A stretch of 64,000 nucleotides of DNA from AP-15 sp963700185 (lineage in GTDB: Bacteria > Pseudomonadota > Alphaproteobacteria > ATCC43930 > CGMCC-115725), in assembly GCA_963700185.1 (NCBI GenBank), contig CAVOWP010000022.1:154735-218734 (forward strand). The letters run 5' to 3'. Shown piece after piece: positions 38,128-46,092 of this stretch. Position numbers and translations under genes: made by a program. The first letter of the stretch is position 1, and the number at the start of each line of letters is the position of its first letter. The notes under the pieces were generated by a model. That model had not been told where the DNA came from. It saw only the letters and a list, made by a program, of their open reading frames with translations, and made no database searches.

Positions 38128-38802
38128 ATGGAAGGGGTTATCGCGGCCAATCTCGCCGCCGTCCGGGAGCGGATCGCGGCGGCGGCTCGGGCGGCGGACA
38201 GGGCGCCCGAGAGTGTCACGCTCGTTGCCGTCAGCAAGACCCATCCGGCGGCCAGTGTGCGGCAGGCGCTGTTGGCGGGGCATCGCGTATTCGGCGAGAA
38301 CCGGGTGCAGGAGGCGCAGGCGAAATATCCTGAGCTGCGCGAAGAATTTCCCGACCTCGCCCTCCATCTGATCGGACCCCTGCAGACCAACAAGGTGCGC
38401 GATGCGGTCGCGGGTTTCGCTGTGATCGAGAGCGTCGACCGGCCGCGGCTTGCGCAGGCGCTCGCCAAAGAGATCGAGCACAGCGGTCGCCGGCCACCCT
38501 GCCTGATCGAGGTGAACACTGGAGAGGAACCGCAAAAGGCCGGCATCATGCCGGCTGATGCGGACGGGTTCATCGTCGAGTGCCGGGAGCGGCTCGAGCT
38601 ACCCATTATCGGCCTGATGTGCGTGCCGCCGCTCGACGAGGAATCGGCGCCGCATTTCGCGTTATTGCGCGAGATCGCCCGACGCAACGACCTCCAGATC
38701 CTCAGCATGGGCATGAGCGCCGATTTCGAGAAGGCGATCCGCTTCGGCGCCACCCATGTCCGTGTCGGCACCGCAATCTTCGGCGCCCGCGGCGCGGCGT
38801 GA
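38128..38802 (+). CDS. yggS: YggS family pyridoxal-phosphate-binding protein
   Basis: A PLP-homeostasis protein of 224 residues with an alanine-racemase-like barrel. The PLP lysine is in LVAVSKTHP; other family motifs are FGENRVQEAQAKY, LHLIGPLQTNK, EVNTGEEPQKAG, SMGMSADFEKAIRFGATHVRVGTAIFG. It is 30 bp from the divergent DUF3576 gene. Confidence 0.95.
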   Translation: MEGVIAANLAAVRERIAAAARAADRAPESVTLVAVSKTHPAASVRQALLAGHRVFGENRVQEAQAKYPELREEFPDLALHLIGPLQTNKVRDAVAGFAVIESVDRPRLAQALAKEIEHSGRRPPCLIEVNTGEEPQKAGIMPADADGFIVECRERLELPIIGLMCVPPLDEESAPHFALLREIARRNDLQILSMGMSADFEKAIRFGATHVRVGTAIFGARGAA

Positions 38803-38863
38803 CCTGCATCGAACTAATTCGGCTGGCCCGACGTTAAATTGTGGAAAGGGTGCTCATCTGACC

Positions 38864-38909
38864 TTGACACATGACCCCTGTTGACATAGGTACTCCGCCC
38901 AAGATATCT
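38864..38909 (+). promoter_or_regulatory. candidate promoter(s) for the structured RNA
   Basis: Two TTGACA hexamers (38864-38869 and 38881-38886) lie in tandem. Each is followed, after 17 bases, by a weak -10-like sequence (TAGGTA, then ATATCT). These are consensus -35 boxes, unusual in this G+C-rich sequence, and they lie upstream of the hairpin-rich region and its terminator. Confidence 0.4.
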
Positions 38910-39120
38910 GCTCCTACGAGCGATGGGCGTGGTGGCATTTTTGTATGCGGAGGCTTGAATCTCCCTATGTCAATGTCACTTTTTGAGGAGATCGATCGTG
39001 TTCACTAGGTGGGAGAAAACCATGGCATGGCCCACGGTGTAGAACGGGGCAACGCCCCAAACAATACGTCCTATGAAGAAAAATAGCCGCAGAGGGGTTT
39101 CTCTCTGCGGCTATTTTTTT
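38910..39120 (+). ncRNA. candidate structured RNA or leader, ending in intrinsic terminator
   Basis: No reading frame of note. The region holds several hairpins: GGAG-n-CTCC near 38949-38964, GTGGG (39009-39013)...CCCAC (39031-39035) enclosing CCAT-GGC-ATGG, and GGGGC-AAC-GCCCC (39046-39058). It ends in a strong intrinsic terminator. I cannot match it to 6S, SRP, tmRNA or RNase P by eye. It could be a free small RNA or a leader of the cyclase gene 27 bp downstream. Confidence 0.4.
39081..39120 (+). terminator. intrinsic terminator upstream of the cyclase gene
   Basis: AAATAGCCGCAGAG (39081-39094) pairs with CTCTGCGGCTATTT (39103-39116) around an 8-nt loop, followed by TTTT. A 14-bp stem with T-tract is a textbook Rho-independent terminator. 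It precedes, rather than follows, the cyclase gene, so it ends an upstream transcript. Confidence 0.85.
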
Positions 39121-39146
39121 GGCACGAGGGGGGGGAGGCTAAACAA

Positions 39147-40451
39147 ATGATAGCTGAGGCTCTTTTCAAAAGTATCGACGATGCCGAGAGGTTGCTCTGG
39201 GACAGTGCTCAAGAGAGGGTTGTGCTTTTCTGCGACCTATGTGACTCCACGAGCTATAAGCTGGAAAGAAACCCAGTACTCGGAAGCCTGAAAACCTATC
39301 GCCATAACCAGTTGGCGACGGATGTTATACGGAGGTATGAAGGGTTAATAGTGAAGTATATAGGCGACGAGGTAATGGCGACCTTTGATGGTAAAGATGC
39401 GCCTAAACGGGCAACGGAAGCTGCTATCGGGATCCAGGCCACCTTTGATCAGTATAATAAAAATATTTACAATGATCTGGATAAAATAGTATCAAAGATA
39501 GGCCTTAATGGCGGTAGAGTGTTCCTATTTGCCGACGATCCGCAAGGCACGGTGGTGGACGTGGCCGCTCGCGTAACGTCGCTTGCACTGCCGAGACAGA
39601 TACTTTGTACCGCGGACATTCATAACTCGTGCGCAGGGTCGGGCGTGAATTTTTCCGACGGTTACCACAGGGAGCTTAAGGGAATAAAGGGATCGGTACA
39701 AATACACGAAATCGGCTGGAGCTCAAGGGCATTTCAAGGTGTGCAAAATCCGCCACACGTTGACTTACAAGATCGGACAATTGGCTCAGCACTCAAAGTC
39801 GCAAAAGAGCACGAAGCGAAAAAATTATATGACATAGCGATTGGGAGCTATAAATCTGTTCTGGGCATGGATGAAAGGCATTTCGTTGCAAATGCCCAGC
39901 TAGCGCAGTTGATCGTGAGACACTATCCCAGCGATAGCCAGCGGGCGTTCGTTCATGCCGAAAATGCCGTGGCGAGCCGTCCCAATTCAAGTTTCGCGAG
40001 AAAAGTTAAGCTTGCCATTGAATGGCACGCAAAGGAAGGTGATTTATCGAGGGAAGAACTGGACCAATACATTAAGGAAGCTGAACATACTGTACATTTA
40101 GCTGAGATTTCGTGCGATCATTTTACCTGGGTCATGGTGCAAAATACGCTAGCTCACCTTTTAGCGCAACGTTACGAAAAAAATAACATAAACAGAGATA
40201 GAGAAAGGGCAGAGGCAATTTGTGAGTTGTTGTTCTCCGCCTTCAATGAGATAATTGAGCATCAAGCGCCGGCCTTTTATGATACCTTTGCTTATGTCCT
40301 CTATCATTTCGACGAAAGAGATAAGCTACAACGAGGACTAGATTTAGCTAGTAAAGCTGAGGGAATGGTTAACTTACATTATCCGACAGATACCAAGCTA
40401 AAGATAAAGCGCAAATTAGACAAGCTAAACTCAAAAAAGCCGCCTTTGTAG
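39147..40451 (+). CDS. class III nucleotide cyclase (adenylate/guanylate cyclase domain) with C-terminal helical repeats
   Basis: A 434-residue protein, cytosolic, with no membrane segment. The cyclase domain (about residues 20-190) has the two metal Asp: Asp30 in FCDLCDSTS and Asp74 in KYIGDEVMATF, with the purine-lysine position Lys70. The normal transition-state Asn-x-x-x-Arg motif reads VVDVAARV: Arg142 is kept but Asn is Asp138. Residues about 210-434 are helical and TPR-like. The gene is clearly richer in A/T than its neighbours and uses A/T-ending codons, so it was probably acquired by transfer. No cyclic-nucleotide-binding effector is adjacent. Confidence 0.82.
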   Translation: MIAEALFKSIDDAERLLWDSAQERVVLFCDLCDSTSYKLERNPVLGSLKTYRHNQLATDVIRRYEGLIVKYIGDEVMATFDGKDAPKRATEAAIGIQATFDQYNKNIYNDLDKIVSKIGLNGGRVFLFADDPQGTVVDVAARVTSLALPRQILCTADIHNSCAGSGVNFSDGYHRELKGIKGSVQIHEIGWSSRAFQGVQNPPHVDLQDRTIGSALKVAKEHEAKKLYDIAIGSYKSVLGMDERHFVANAQLAQLIVRHYPSDSQRAFVHAENAVASRPNSSFARKVKLAIEWHAKEGDLSREELDQYIKEAEHTVHLAEISCDHFTWVMVQNTLAHLLAQRYEKNNINRDRERAEAICELLFSAFNEIIEHQAPAFYDTFAYVLYHFDERDKLQRGLDLASKAEGMVNLHYPTDTKLKIKRKLDKLNSKKPPL

Positions 40452-40546
40452 AGAACATTCGGTTTATGAGACGTTGGATCTTCTTTAAATACACGTTACC
40501 GAAGAGAAAAGGGTATCCTCAAACCTGGGTTTCTGCAGGCGCAAAG

Positions 40547-41653
40547 CTAAAGGAAATGGCCGCTGCGGGTTGCTTTGGTGCGGAGATACCGCTCGTTGTG
40601 GCCATTTGACGGGAAGATGTGCGGCATGCGCTCGGCGACACGGATGCCGTAGCGTTCGAGGGCAACCACTTTGTCCGGGTTGTTGGTCAAGAGCCGGACG
40701 GTGCTGAAACCGAGTTGCCGCAACATTTCCGCCGCCGGCAAGTAGACCCGCTCGTCGGCGTCGAAACCCAACTGCTCATTGGCGTCGAATGTGTCGAAAC
40801 CGGCATCCTGCAGCCGATAGGCCCGCAGCTTGTTGACGAGCCCGATGCCGCGTCCTTCCTGCGCCAAGTAGAGCATTACGCCGCCGCCGGCCTGCGCAAT
40901 AGCCGAGATCCCGCCGCGCAGCTGGTCGCCGCAGTCGCAGCGCAGGCTGGCGAGCAGGTCGCCGGTAAAACACTCCGAATGCAACCGCACCAAAACCGGC
41001 GCCGACGGATCGGGCGAGCCGATCAGGATCGCGAGATGTTCGAGGCCGCCATCGCGCGGGCGAAACGCGATCAGACGCGCATTCTCGGCATCGGCGAGCG
41101 GGACGCGCGCCTCGGCGACGCGTTCGAGCCCGGCGGTCGCCGCGTCACGCTTGAATACGGCGGCGGCATCGATGACGGCGAGATCTCCGCGGCGTGCAAA
41201 GAACGCGGCTTCACTTTTGCCAACGCGCAGGACGAGCGCTGCGGGCAGCAGCGAGGCGAGCTTTGCCAAAGCGACTGCGGCCAGGGCGCCGCCTTTGGCG
41301 GGGAGCGGCTTGGGGCCGAAACCGGGCGGCTCGGCGCCGAGCGATGCTCCGGGATCGGCGAGGTTGCGGATGACCGCCGCGGGCAATTCGTCCGAGACGG
41401 AGATCGTCAAGGCACCCGACAATTCGTCGCGCGCCGCAAGCCCGAGCGCCACGGCACGCCGGCGCGTCAGCACCACCCGCGCCGGCGCCCCCGAGATTCG
41501 GCGCAGCCGTTGCAAGTTTTCCTCGCTCGCCAGCTCGGCGGCGACCGCAAGAACATTGATCTCCTCGTCGCGGATCAGCACCGGCTCGCCGCGCCGCAGC
41601 GCGGTGATGGCCTCGCCAAGCGATGGCTGCGCAGGCGTCTTGAACTCGAGCAC
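40547..41653 (-). CDS. ribA: GTP cyclohydrolase II with degenerate RibB-like N-terminal domain
   Basis: The C-terminal half is a GTP cyclohydrolase II: RLHSECFTGDLLASLRCDCGD holds the three zinc Cys, then LYLAQEGRGIGLVNKLRAY and LLTNNPDKVVALERYGI. The N-terminal half resembles DHBP synthase (EAITALRRGEPVLIRDEE...AAELASE), but the catalytic acidic cluster of RibB is not seen. Expected product: the riboflavin/pterin-type pyrimidine precursor from GTP. I chose GTG at 41653 because AAGGAG lies just upstream; the frame is open to 41707. It sits beside a CDP-alcohol transferase. Confidence 0.87.
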   Translation of the reverse strand: MLEFKTPAQPSLGEAITALRRGEPVLIRDEEINVLAVAAELASEENLQRLRRISGAPARVVLTRRRAVALGLAARDELSGALTISVSDELPAAVIRNLADPGASLGAEPPGFGPKPLPAKGGALAAVALAKLASLLPAALVLRVGKSEAAFFARRGDLAVIDAAAVFKRDAATAGLERVAEARVPLADAENARLIAFRPRDGGLEHLAILIGSPDPSAPVLVRLHSECFTGDLLASLRCDCGDQLRGGISAIAQAGGGVMLYLAQEGRGIGLVNKLRAYRLQDAGFDTFDANEQLGFDADERVYLPAAEMLRQLGFSTVRLLTNNPDKVVALERYGIRVAERMPHIFPSNGHNERYLRTKATRSGHFL

Positions 41654-41719
41654 TCTCTTCTCCTTGCCGCCCTGCATCATATGGCGTGGCGCGGCGCGCG
41701 CCAGCAACCTTATTCGACC

Positions 41720-42484
41720 TCACCTATGCGGCCGAGTGGACAGCAGAATGACAATGTCGGCGGCAAATGAATAGGCGAGCAGCCCGAGCGCCGTGGCGCA
41801 AGCGACTGCGGCCCAGCCCGCCAACGTCGCGGGCACCAGCGCGATCGTCAGGCCGATACTCTGGACGACGGCAATCGTCTTGCGGCGCCGGTCGGCGATC
41901 GGCCGCGGCGGCAACGGCCGGCGCAACAGCGGGAAGGCCAGCGCCGCGGCGAGGTAGAGATAGCGCATGCCGCCGATCGCGAGCACCCAATAGGGAACAG
42001 CCTGCGCCTTTACGACACTGATCGCGAGCACGAGGATCGCAAACGCATCGACCTCCATGTCGAAACGCGCGCCAAAAGCGGATGCCAATCCCTGACGCCG
42101 GGCCGCCCATCCGTCGGCGCCGTCGAGCATCAGCGCGGCCACCGCAACGGCAGCGAGGAGCCACCTTTCCGGCGCGCCGAGCGGCGCCGGCTCGATCGCC
42201 CGTGCGGCGATCAGACAGGCTATTGCCGCCCTGAAGAGCGTGATCCGGTTCGCCGTGCCGAGCCGGGGATGAGGATGGTGCGCAGCGACCCCGCGTTCGA
42301 CGGCGAAGAGCAAGCCGGCGAACAGCGCGAGGCCGGTCAGCGCGGGAACGGTGCCAATCGCGCCGCCGAACACCGGCACCGGAATTGCCATGAGGGCGAG
42401 AGCGAGCGCTCGCGTGGAGACCGAGCGCGCTTCGCGAAGGAGCGCGGGCGGTGAGGGTGAAGGCGAGGTGATCGCGGTCGACAT
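41720..42484 (-). CDS. CDP-alcohol phosphatidyltransferase family protein
   Basis: A polytopic membrane enzyme of 254 residues. The CDP-alcohol phosphotransferase signature is complete: LDGADGWAARR then, nine residues on, FGARFDMEVDAF (D-G-x2-D-G-x-A-A-R-x8-G-x3-D-x3-D). About six hydrophobic segments. It should transfer a phospho-alcohol head group from a CDP-activated donor to an acceptor alcohol. The substrate is not known. It is co-directional with ribA and divergent from the dehydrogenase, so it probably belongs to the same cluster. The frame continues upstream to 42538; the start at 42484 is a choice. Confidence 0.85.
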   Translation of the reverse strand: MSTAITSPSPSPPALLREARSVSTRALALALMAIPVPVFGGAIGTVPALTGLALFAGLLFAVERGVAAHHPHPRLGTANRITLFRAAIACLIAARAIEPAPLGAPERWLLAAVAVAALMLDGADGWAARRQGLASAFGARFDMEVDAFAILVLAISVVKAQAVPYWVLAIGGMRYLYLAAALAFPLLRRPLPPRPIADRRRKTIAVVQSIGLTIALVPATLAGWAAVACATALGLLAYSFAADIVILLSTRPHR

Positions 42485-42579
42485 ATCGGTGGGTTCGGTG
42501 TATCTGGCGATCGTGCCCTGCCGGGACTTGATGAACAAGCGGCCATCCGTCAGACCCCTCCAGGACCGGGTTTATTCCG

Positions 42580-43551
42580 GTGCTTGAGGGGCGCGCGTTT
42601 TGGATGACGGCGCCGGGCCATGGCGAAATCAGGGCGCAGCGGCTGCGATCGCCGGCATCCGGCGAGCTGTTGATCCGGACCCTTCGGAGCGCGATCAGCA
42701 GGGGCACCGAAAGCCTCGTCTTCCGTGGCGAGGTTCCGGAGAGCGAATGGCGGCGGATGCGCTGTCCGTTCCAGGAGGGCGAGTTCCCGGCGCCGGTCAA
42801 ATACGGCTATTCGGCGGTCGGAATTGTCGAGGACGGTCCGGCCGAGGCGCTCGGACGCCGGGTCTTCTGTCTGCATCCCCACCAGGACCGGTTCATCGTG
42901 CCGATGGAGGCCGTCGTCGATATCCCCGATGCGATCCCGGACCGGCGTGCGACGCTCGCCGCCAACATGGAGACGGCGATCAACGGGATGTGGGATGCGA
43001 CGCCGGGTCCGGGAGACCGCATCGCGGTGATCGGCGCCGGTGTCGTCGGGTGCCTCGTCGCCGCGCTCGCGGCGCGGCTGCCGGGCGTCGAGGTCGAGCT
43101 GATCGACATCGATCCGACGCGGGAAGTGATCGCCGCGTCCATCGGGTGCCATTTTGCGGCCCCCGAGAAGGCCTCCCCCGAGGCCGATCTCGTCGTCCAC
43201 GCGAGCGGATCACCCGCAGGGCTCGATGCCGCATTCAGGATTGCCGGCTTCGAGGCGACGGTGCTCGAAATGAGCTGGTATGGCACCCGAATTGTGCCGC
43301 TCCAACTCGGCGGCGCCTTTCATTCGCGCCGCCTGACCTTGCGTTCATCTCAGGTCGGCGCTGTGCCGGCGGCCCGTCAGCAGCGCTGGCCGCTCCGGCG
43401 GCGTCTGATCCTCGCGCTTTCGCTGCTGCGCGACCCGGTATTTGATGTGCTCCTCTCCGGAGAGACCGAGTTCACCGCGTTGCCCGAATTGATGCCGCGG
43501 TTCGCGACCTCATCGGCGGGAATCCTCTGCCATACCTTACGGTACGACTGA
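42580..43551 (+). CDS. MDR-family dehydrogenase without the catalytic-zinc motif
   Basis: A 323-residue medium-chain dehydrogenase. The NAD(P)-binding motif is RIAVIGAGVVGCLVAALAA with an acidic residue after the second strand (VELIDIDP), suggesting NAD. In the catalytic domain the usual Cys and GHE are replaced: SAISRGTESLVFRG and KYGYSAVG. This pattern resembles the BchC-type branch of the MDR family. It starts the + strand operon with the PTPS-like, glycosyltransferase and response-regulator genes, at 6 bp spacing. Confidence 0.83.
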   Translation: MLEGRAFWMTAPGHGEIRAQRLRSPASGELLIRTLRSAISRGTESLVFRGEVPESEWRRMRCPFQEGEFPAPVKYGYSAVGIVEDGPAEALGRRVFCLHPHQDRFIVPMEAVVDIPDAIPDRRATLAANMETAINGMWDATPGPGDRIAVIGAGVVGCLVAALAARLPGVEVELIDIDPTREVIAASIGCHFAAPEKASPEADLVVHASGSPAGLDAAFRIAGFEATVLEMSWYGTRIVPLQLGGAFHSRRLTLRSSQVGAVPAARQQRWPLRRRLILALSLLRDPVFDVLLSGETEFTALPELMPRFATSSAGILCHTLRYD

Positions 43552-43557
43552 GCCACC

Positions 43558-43953
43558 ATGTACAGCATCACCGTCAGTCATCATTTCATGATCGCCCACA
43601 GCCTAGCCGGCGAGGTGTTTGGTCCGGCGCAGAGGCTGCACGGGGCAACCTATGTCGTAGAGGCCGAATTGCGTCGTGATTTACTCGACGCCGACGGCAT
43701 CATCTGCGACATCGGCCGGGCTCTTGATCTGCTGAAGGCCGTTCTTGGTGAGTTCGAGTACCGCAACCTCGACGAATTGGAGGGGTTCCGGGGCCGGAAC
43801 ACGACGACTGAGTTTCTCGCCGGTGAAATCCATCGACGGCTGGCGCGGCGGATCAAGGAGGGAGCGCTCGGCGCCGAGCGCATCGTCAGCCTGAAGGTGG
43901 TGCTGCGTGAAAACCCCGTAGCCTGGGCCAGCTACGATGCCGTGCTCGAATGA
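43558..43953 (+). CDS. 6-pyruvoyl-tetrahydropterin synthase-like protein with altered active site
   Basis: A 131-residue protein of the PTPS/QueD fold. The first Zn-ligand His14 is in FMIAHSL and His28 in RLHGAT. In ordinary PTPS/QueD this is HGH, but here the second His is Ala30, and the catalytic Cys (four residues before the HGH) is Ala24. The C-terminal Glu region (VVLRENPVAWASY) is kept. So the fold is clear, but the standard PTPS or CPH4-synthase reaction is doubtful. It overlaps the following glycosyltransferase by 4 bp. Confidence 0.85.
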   Translation: MYSITVSHHFMIAHSLAGEVFGPAQRLHGATYVVEAELRRDLLDADGIICDIGRALDLLKAVLGEFEYRNLDELEGFRGRNTTTEFLAGEIHRRLARRIKEGALGAERIVSLKVVLRENPVAWASYDAVLE

Positions 43954-45058
43954 TCGAGGTCGCCTTTGCCGTCCCGGGCAGGCTCGATCAGCGGACCGGT
44001 GGTTATCTTTACGACCGTCACGTCATCGACGGCCTGCGGTCCCGCGGGCACACGGTAAAGGTCATCGAGCTTGGCTCCAGTGATCGTGAAACGGCGTTGG
44101 CCAAACTCGCCGACGGCACCACGACGGTAATCGACGGCCTAGCGCTCCCCGATCTTCGAACAGGCGGTCTTGGCCCATTGGCGCCGGTTGCGGCTCGTCG
44201 CGCTCGTCCACCATCCGCTCGCTGAGGAAACCGGGCTTTCCCGTGCGGCGTCGGAGCGCCTCACTCGGCTCGAGGCTGCCGTGTTGCAACACTGTCGCGG
44301 CGTCGTTTGCCCCAGCGGACGGACTGCTGCCACGGTCGAGGCTTATGGCATCCCGCCCGAGCGCATCTTCGTGATCCCGCCGGGCACGGCAATGCCGGAC
44401 CGGGCTTTACGGTCGCGGCGCGGCCGCGGTTCGATCGTTGCTGTGTGTCGCAAGCGTAATCCCGCGTAAAGGCCATCCAGTCCTCGTCACGGCTTTGGCG
44501 TGCATTCGCGACCTCGATTGGCAGATGCTGTGTATCGGTTCGCTCGACCGTGACCTGCGCGCCGCGAGATTGATACGGCGCATGATATCCGCTGCCCGCC
44601 TCGGTCGGCGCATTACTCTCGCCGGCGAGCGGCCGCCGCGAACGGTGATGCGCGCCTATCGGGCGGCTGACCTCTTCGTGCTGCCGTCCCTACACGAGGG
44701 TTACGGGATGGCCTTTGCCGAAGCAATGGCGCACGGCCTTCCGATCATCGCTACCACCGCCGGGGCAATTCCCGAGACGGTACCCCGCGAGGCGGGGTTG
44801 CTGGTTCGGCCGGGCGATGCCGCGGCGCTGGCCCGTGCGTTGCGGTTGGTAATCGCAGAGCCGGCGCAGGCCGCAGGTCTGGCGGCAGGCTCGCGGGCCG
44901 CGGGTGGCCGCCTGCCGGATTGGCGGCGAGCGGCGGAAAGGTGGGAACAGGCCCTGGACCTGCTGGCCATCCGACCTTCGGCCCCTTTGAAAACGGGGAC
45001 GAGTGATGCAATTTGGATGCATAATGATCGCGCTACTCCCCCGTCGGGCGGGAAATGA
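43950..45058 (+). pseudogene. glycosyltransferase family 4, two +1 frameshifts
   Basis: Reading through two single-base insertions gives a GT4 enzyme of about 368 residues: IEVAFAVPGRLDQRTGGYLYDRHV at the N-terminus, then PLAEETGLSRAASERLTRLE, PPERIFVIPPGT, LLCVASVIPRKGHPVL, and the UDP/GDP-sugar binding part ADLFVLPSLHEGYGMAFAEA. The breaks are near 44146 (extra C in CTCCCCGATC) and 44434 (extra base in TCGATCGTTGCTG). Sequence error is likely. It overlaps both its neighbours by 4 bp in a tight operon. Confidence 0.85.
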
Positions 45059-45747
45059 TGAAGGTTGGTCGTAAAATATTGATCATCGACGATGACGGCG
45101 CATTGCGCCAATCGCTCGCCGAGCAGCTCGAGCTGCATGAAGAATTCGCCAGTGTTCAGTGCGACAGTGCGGCGCAGGCATTGCAATTGGGGAGCGCCGA
45201 GCGGTTCGACGCCATTCTGCTCGATGTTGGCCTCCCCGATATGGATGGGCGGGAATTGTGCCGGCTGTTGCGCCGTGCCGGGGTGCAGGTGCCGATCATC
45301 ATGCTTACCGGGGCGGACAGCGATGCCGACACTGTACTCGGCCTCGATTCGGGGGCCGACGACTATGTGACAAAACCATTTCGCCTCAGTGTGCTGCTGG
45401 CCCGGCTGCGCGCCCATCTGCGGCAGAGCGAGCACAGCGACGAGGCGGTGTTCACTATCGGCCCCTACACGTTCCGTCCGAGCGCCAAGCTCTTGCTCGA
45501 TTCGACCGGCCGCAAGAAGGTCAGGCTGACCGAGAAAGAAACGGCGATCCTGAAATTTCTCTACCGCGCCGGCGATCAGGCGATCGGGCGCGACACTCTC
45601 CTCGGCGAAGTATGGGGCTACAATGCCGGAGTGACGACCCACACGCTGGAGACCCACGTGTACCGCCTTCGCCAAAAGATCGAGCGTGATCCGGCGCGCG
45701 CCGAGATCCTGGTGACGGAGCCGGGGGGCTACCGCCTCGTACCGTGA
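45055..45747 (+). CDS. OmpR-family response regulator
   Basis: A two-domain regulator of 230 residues. The receiver has the acidic pair in LIIDDDGA, the phosphoacceptor Asp57 in LLDVGLPDMDG, Thr in MLTGAD and Lys in DDYVTKPF. The C-terminal winged helix ends TLETHVYRLRQKIERDPARAEILVTEPGGYRL. It overlaps the glycosyltransferase by 4 bp and ends the cluster. No histidine kinase gene is present in the window. Confidence 0.9.
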   Translation: MMKVGRKILIIDDDGALRQSLAEQLELHEEFASVQCDSAAQALQLGSAERFDAILLDVGLPDMDGRELCRLLRRAGVQVPIIMLTGADSDADTVLGLDSGADDYVTKPFRLSVLLARLRAHLRQSEHSDEAVFTIGPYTFRPSAKLLLDSTGRKKVRLTEKETAILKFLYRAGDQAIGRDTLLGEVWGYNAGVTTHTLETHVYRLRQKIERDPARAEILVTEPGGYRLVP

Positions 45748-46092
45748 GCATCCGGCAGCGAGGCGTTTAGGCAGACCTCGCAATAACTTCATGTTGTATC
45801 GTCATTCCCGCAAAAAACCTTGTGAAGAAATCTCTCGTCGCTCATCCACTCGCCACCCCGGCGCAGGCACCACGGACCCTACAGTTGGGGCACGCGATTA
45901 CAACTGCTTGAAGAACCTGGAGTGGCGGAAGCATGGGTCCCGGCCTTCGCCGGGAAGACAGGAAAGTTTGCGTCTTATCATGACTTTGGTCACTTGCTTG
46001 ACAGGCTGGAAAAGCGGGGCTCCAGGGTTGGCGATGGTATTTTCCGCCCTGGATTTCTACTTTCGGGGGAATGGCGATTGTAGCCGGCGGCG
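45748..46092. other. intergenic region with short repeat
   Basis: No gene is supported. It contains TGGGTCCCGGCCTTCGCCGGGAA (hairpin core 45938-45955), another copy of the dispersed element at 9603-9640, and GTCATTCCCGC at about 45802. Confidence 0.45.

Noticed and set aside
37534..38535. Longer DUF3576 gene up to 38535
   Set aside because: The upstream half is antisense to yggS and precedes the lipoprotein signal; the start at 38097 gives a proper lipobox.
39147..40451. Complete Pycsar or CBASS defence system
   Set aside because: The cyclase is there, but no TIR, TM or other cyclic-nucleotide-binding effector is encoded beside it, so calling a defence system is not supported.
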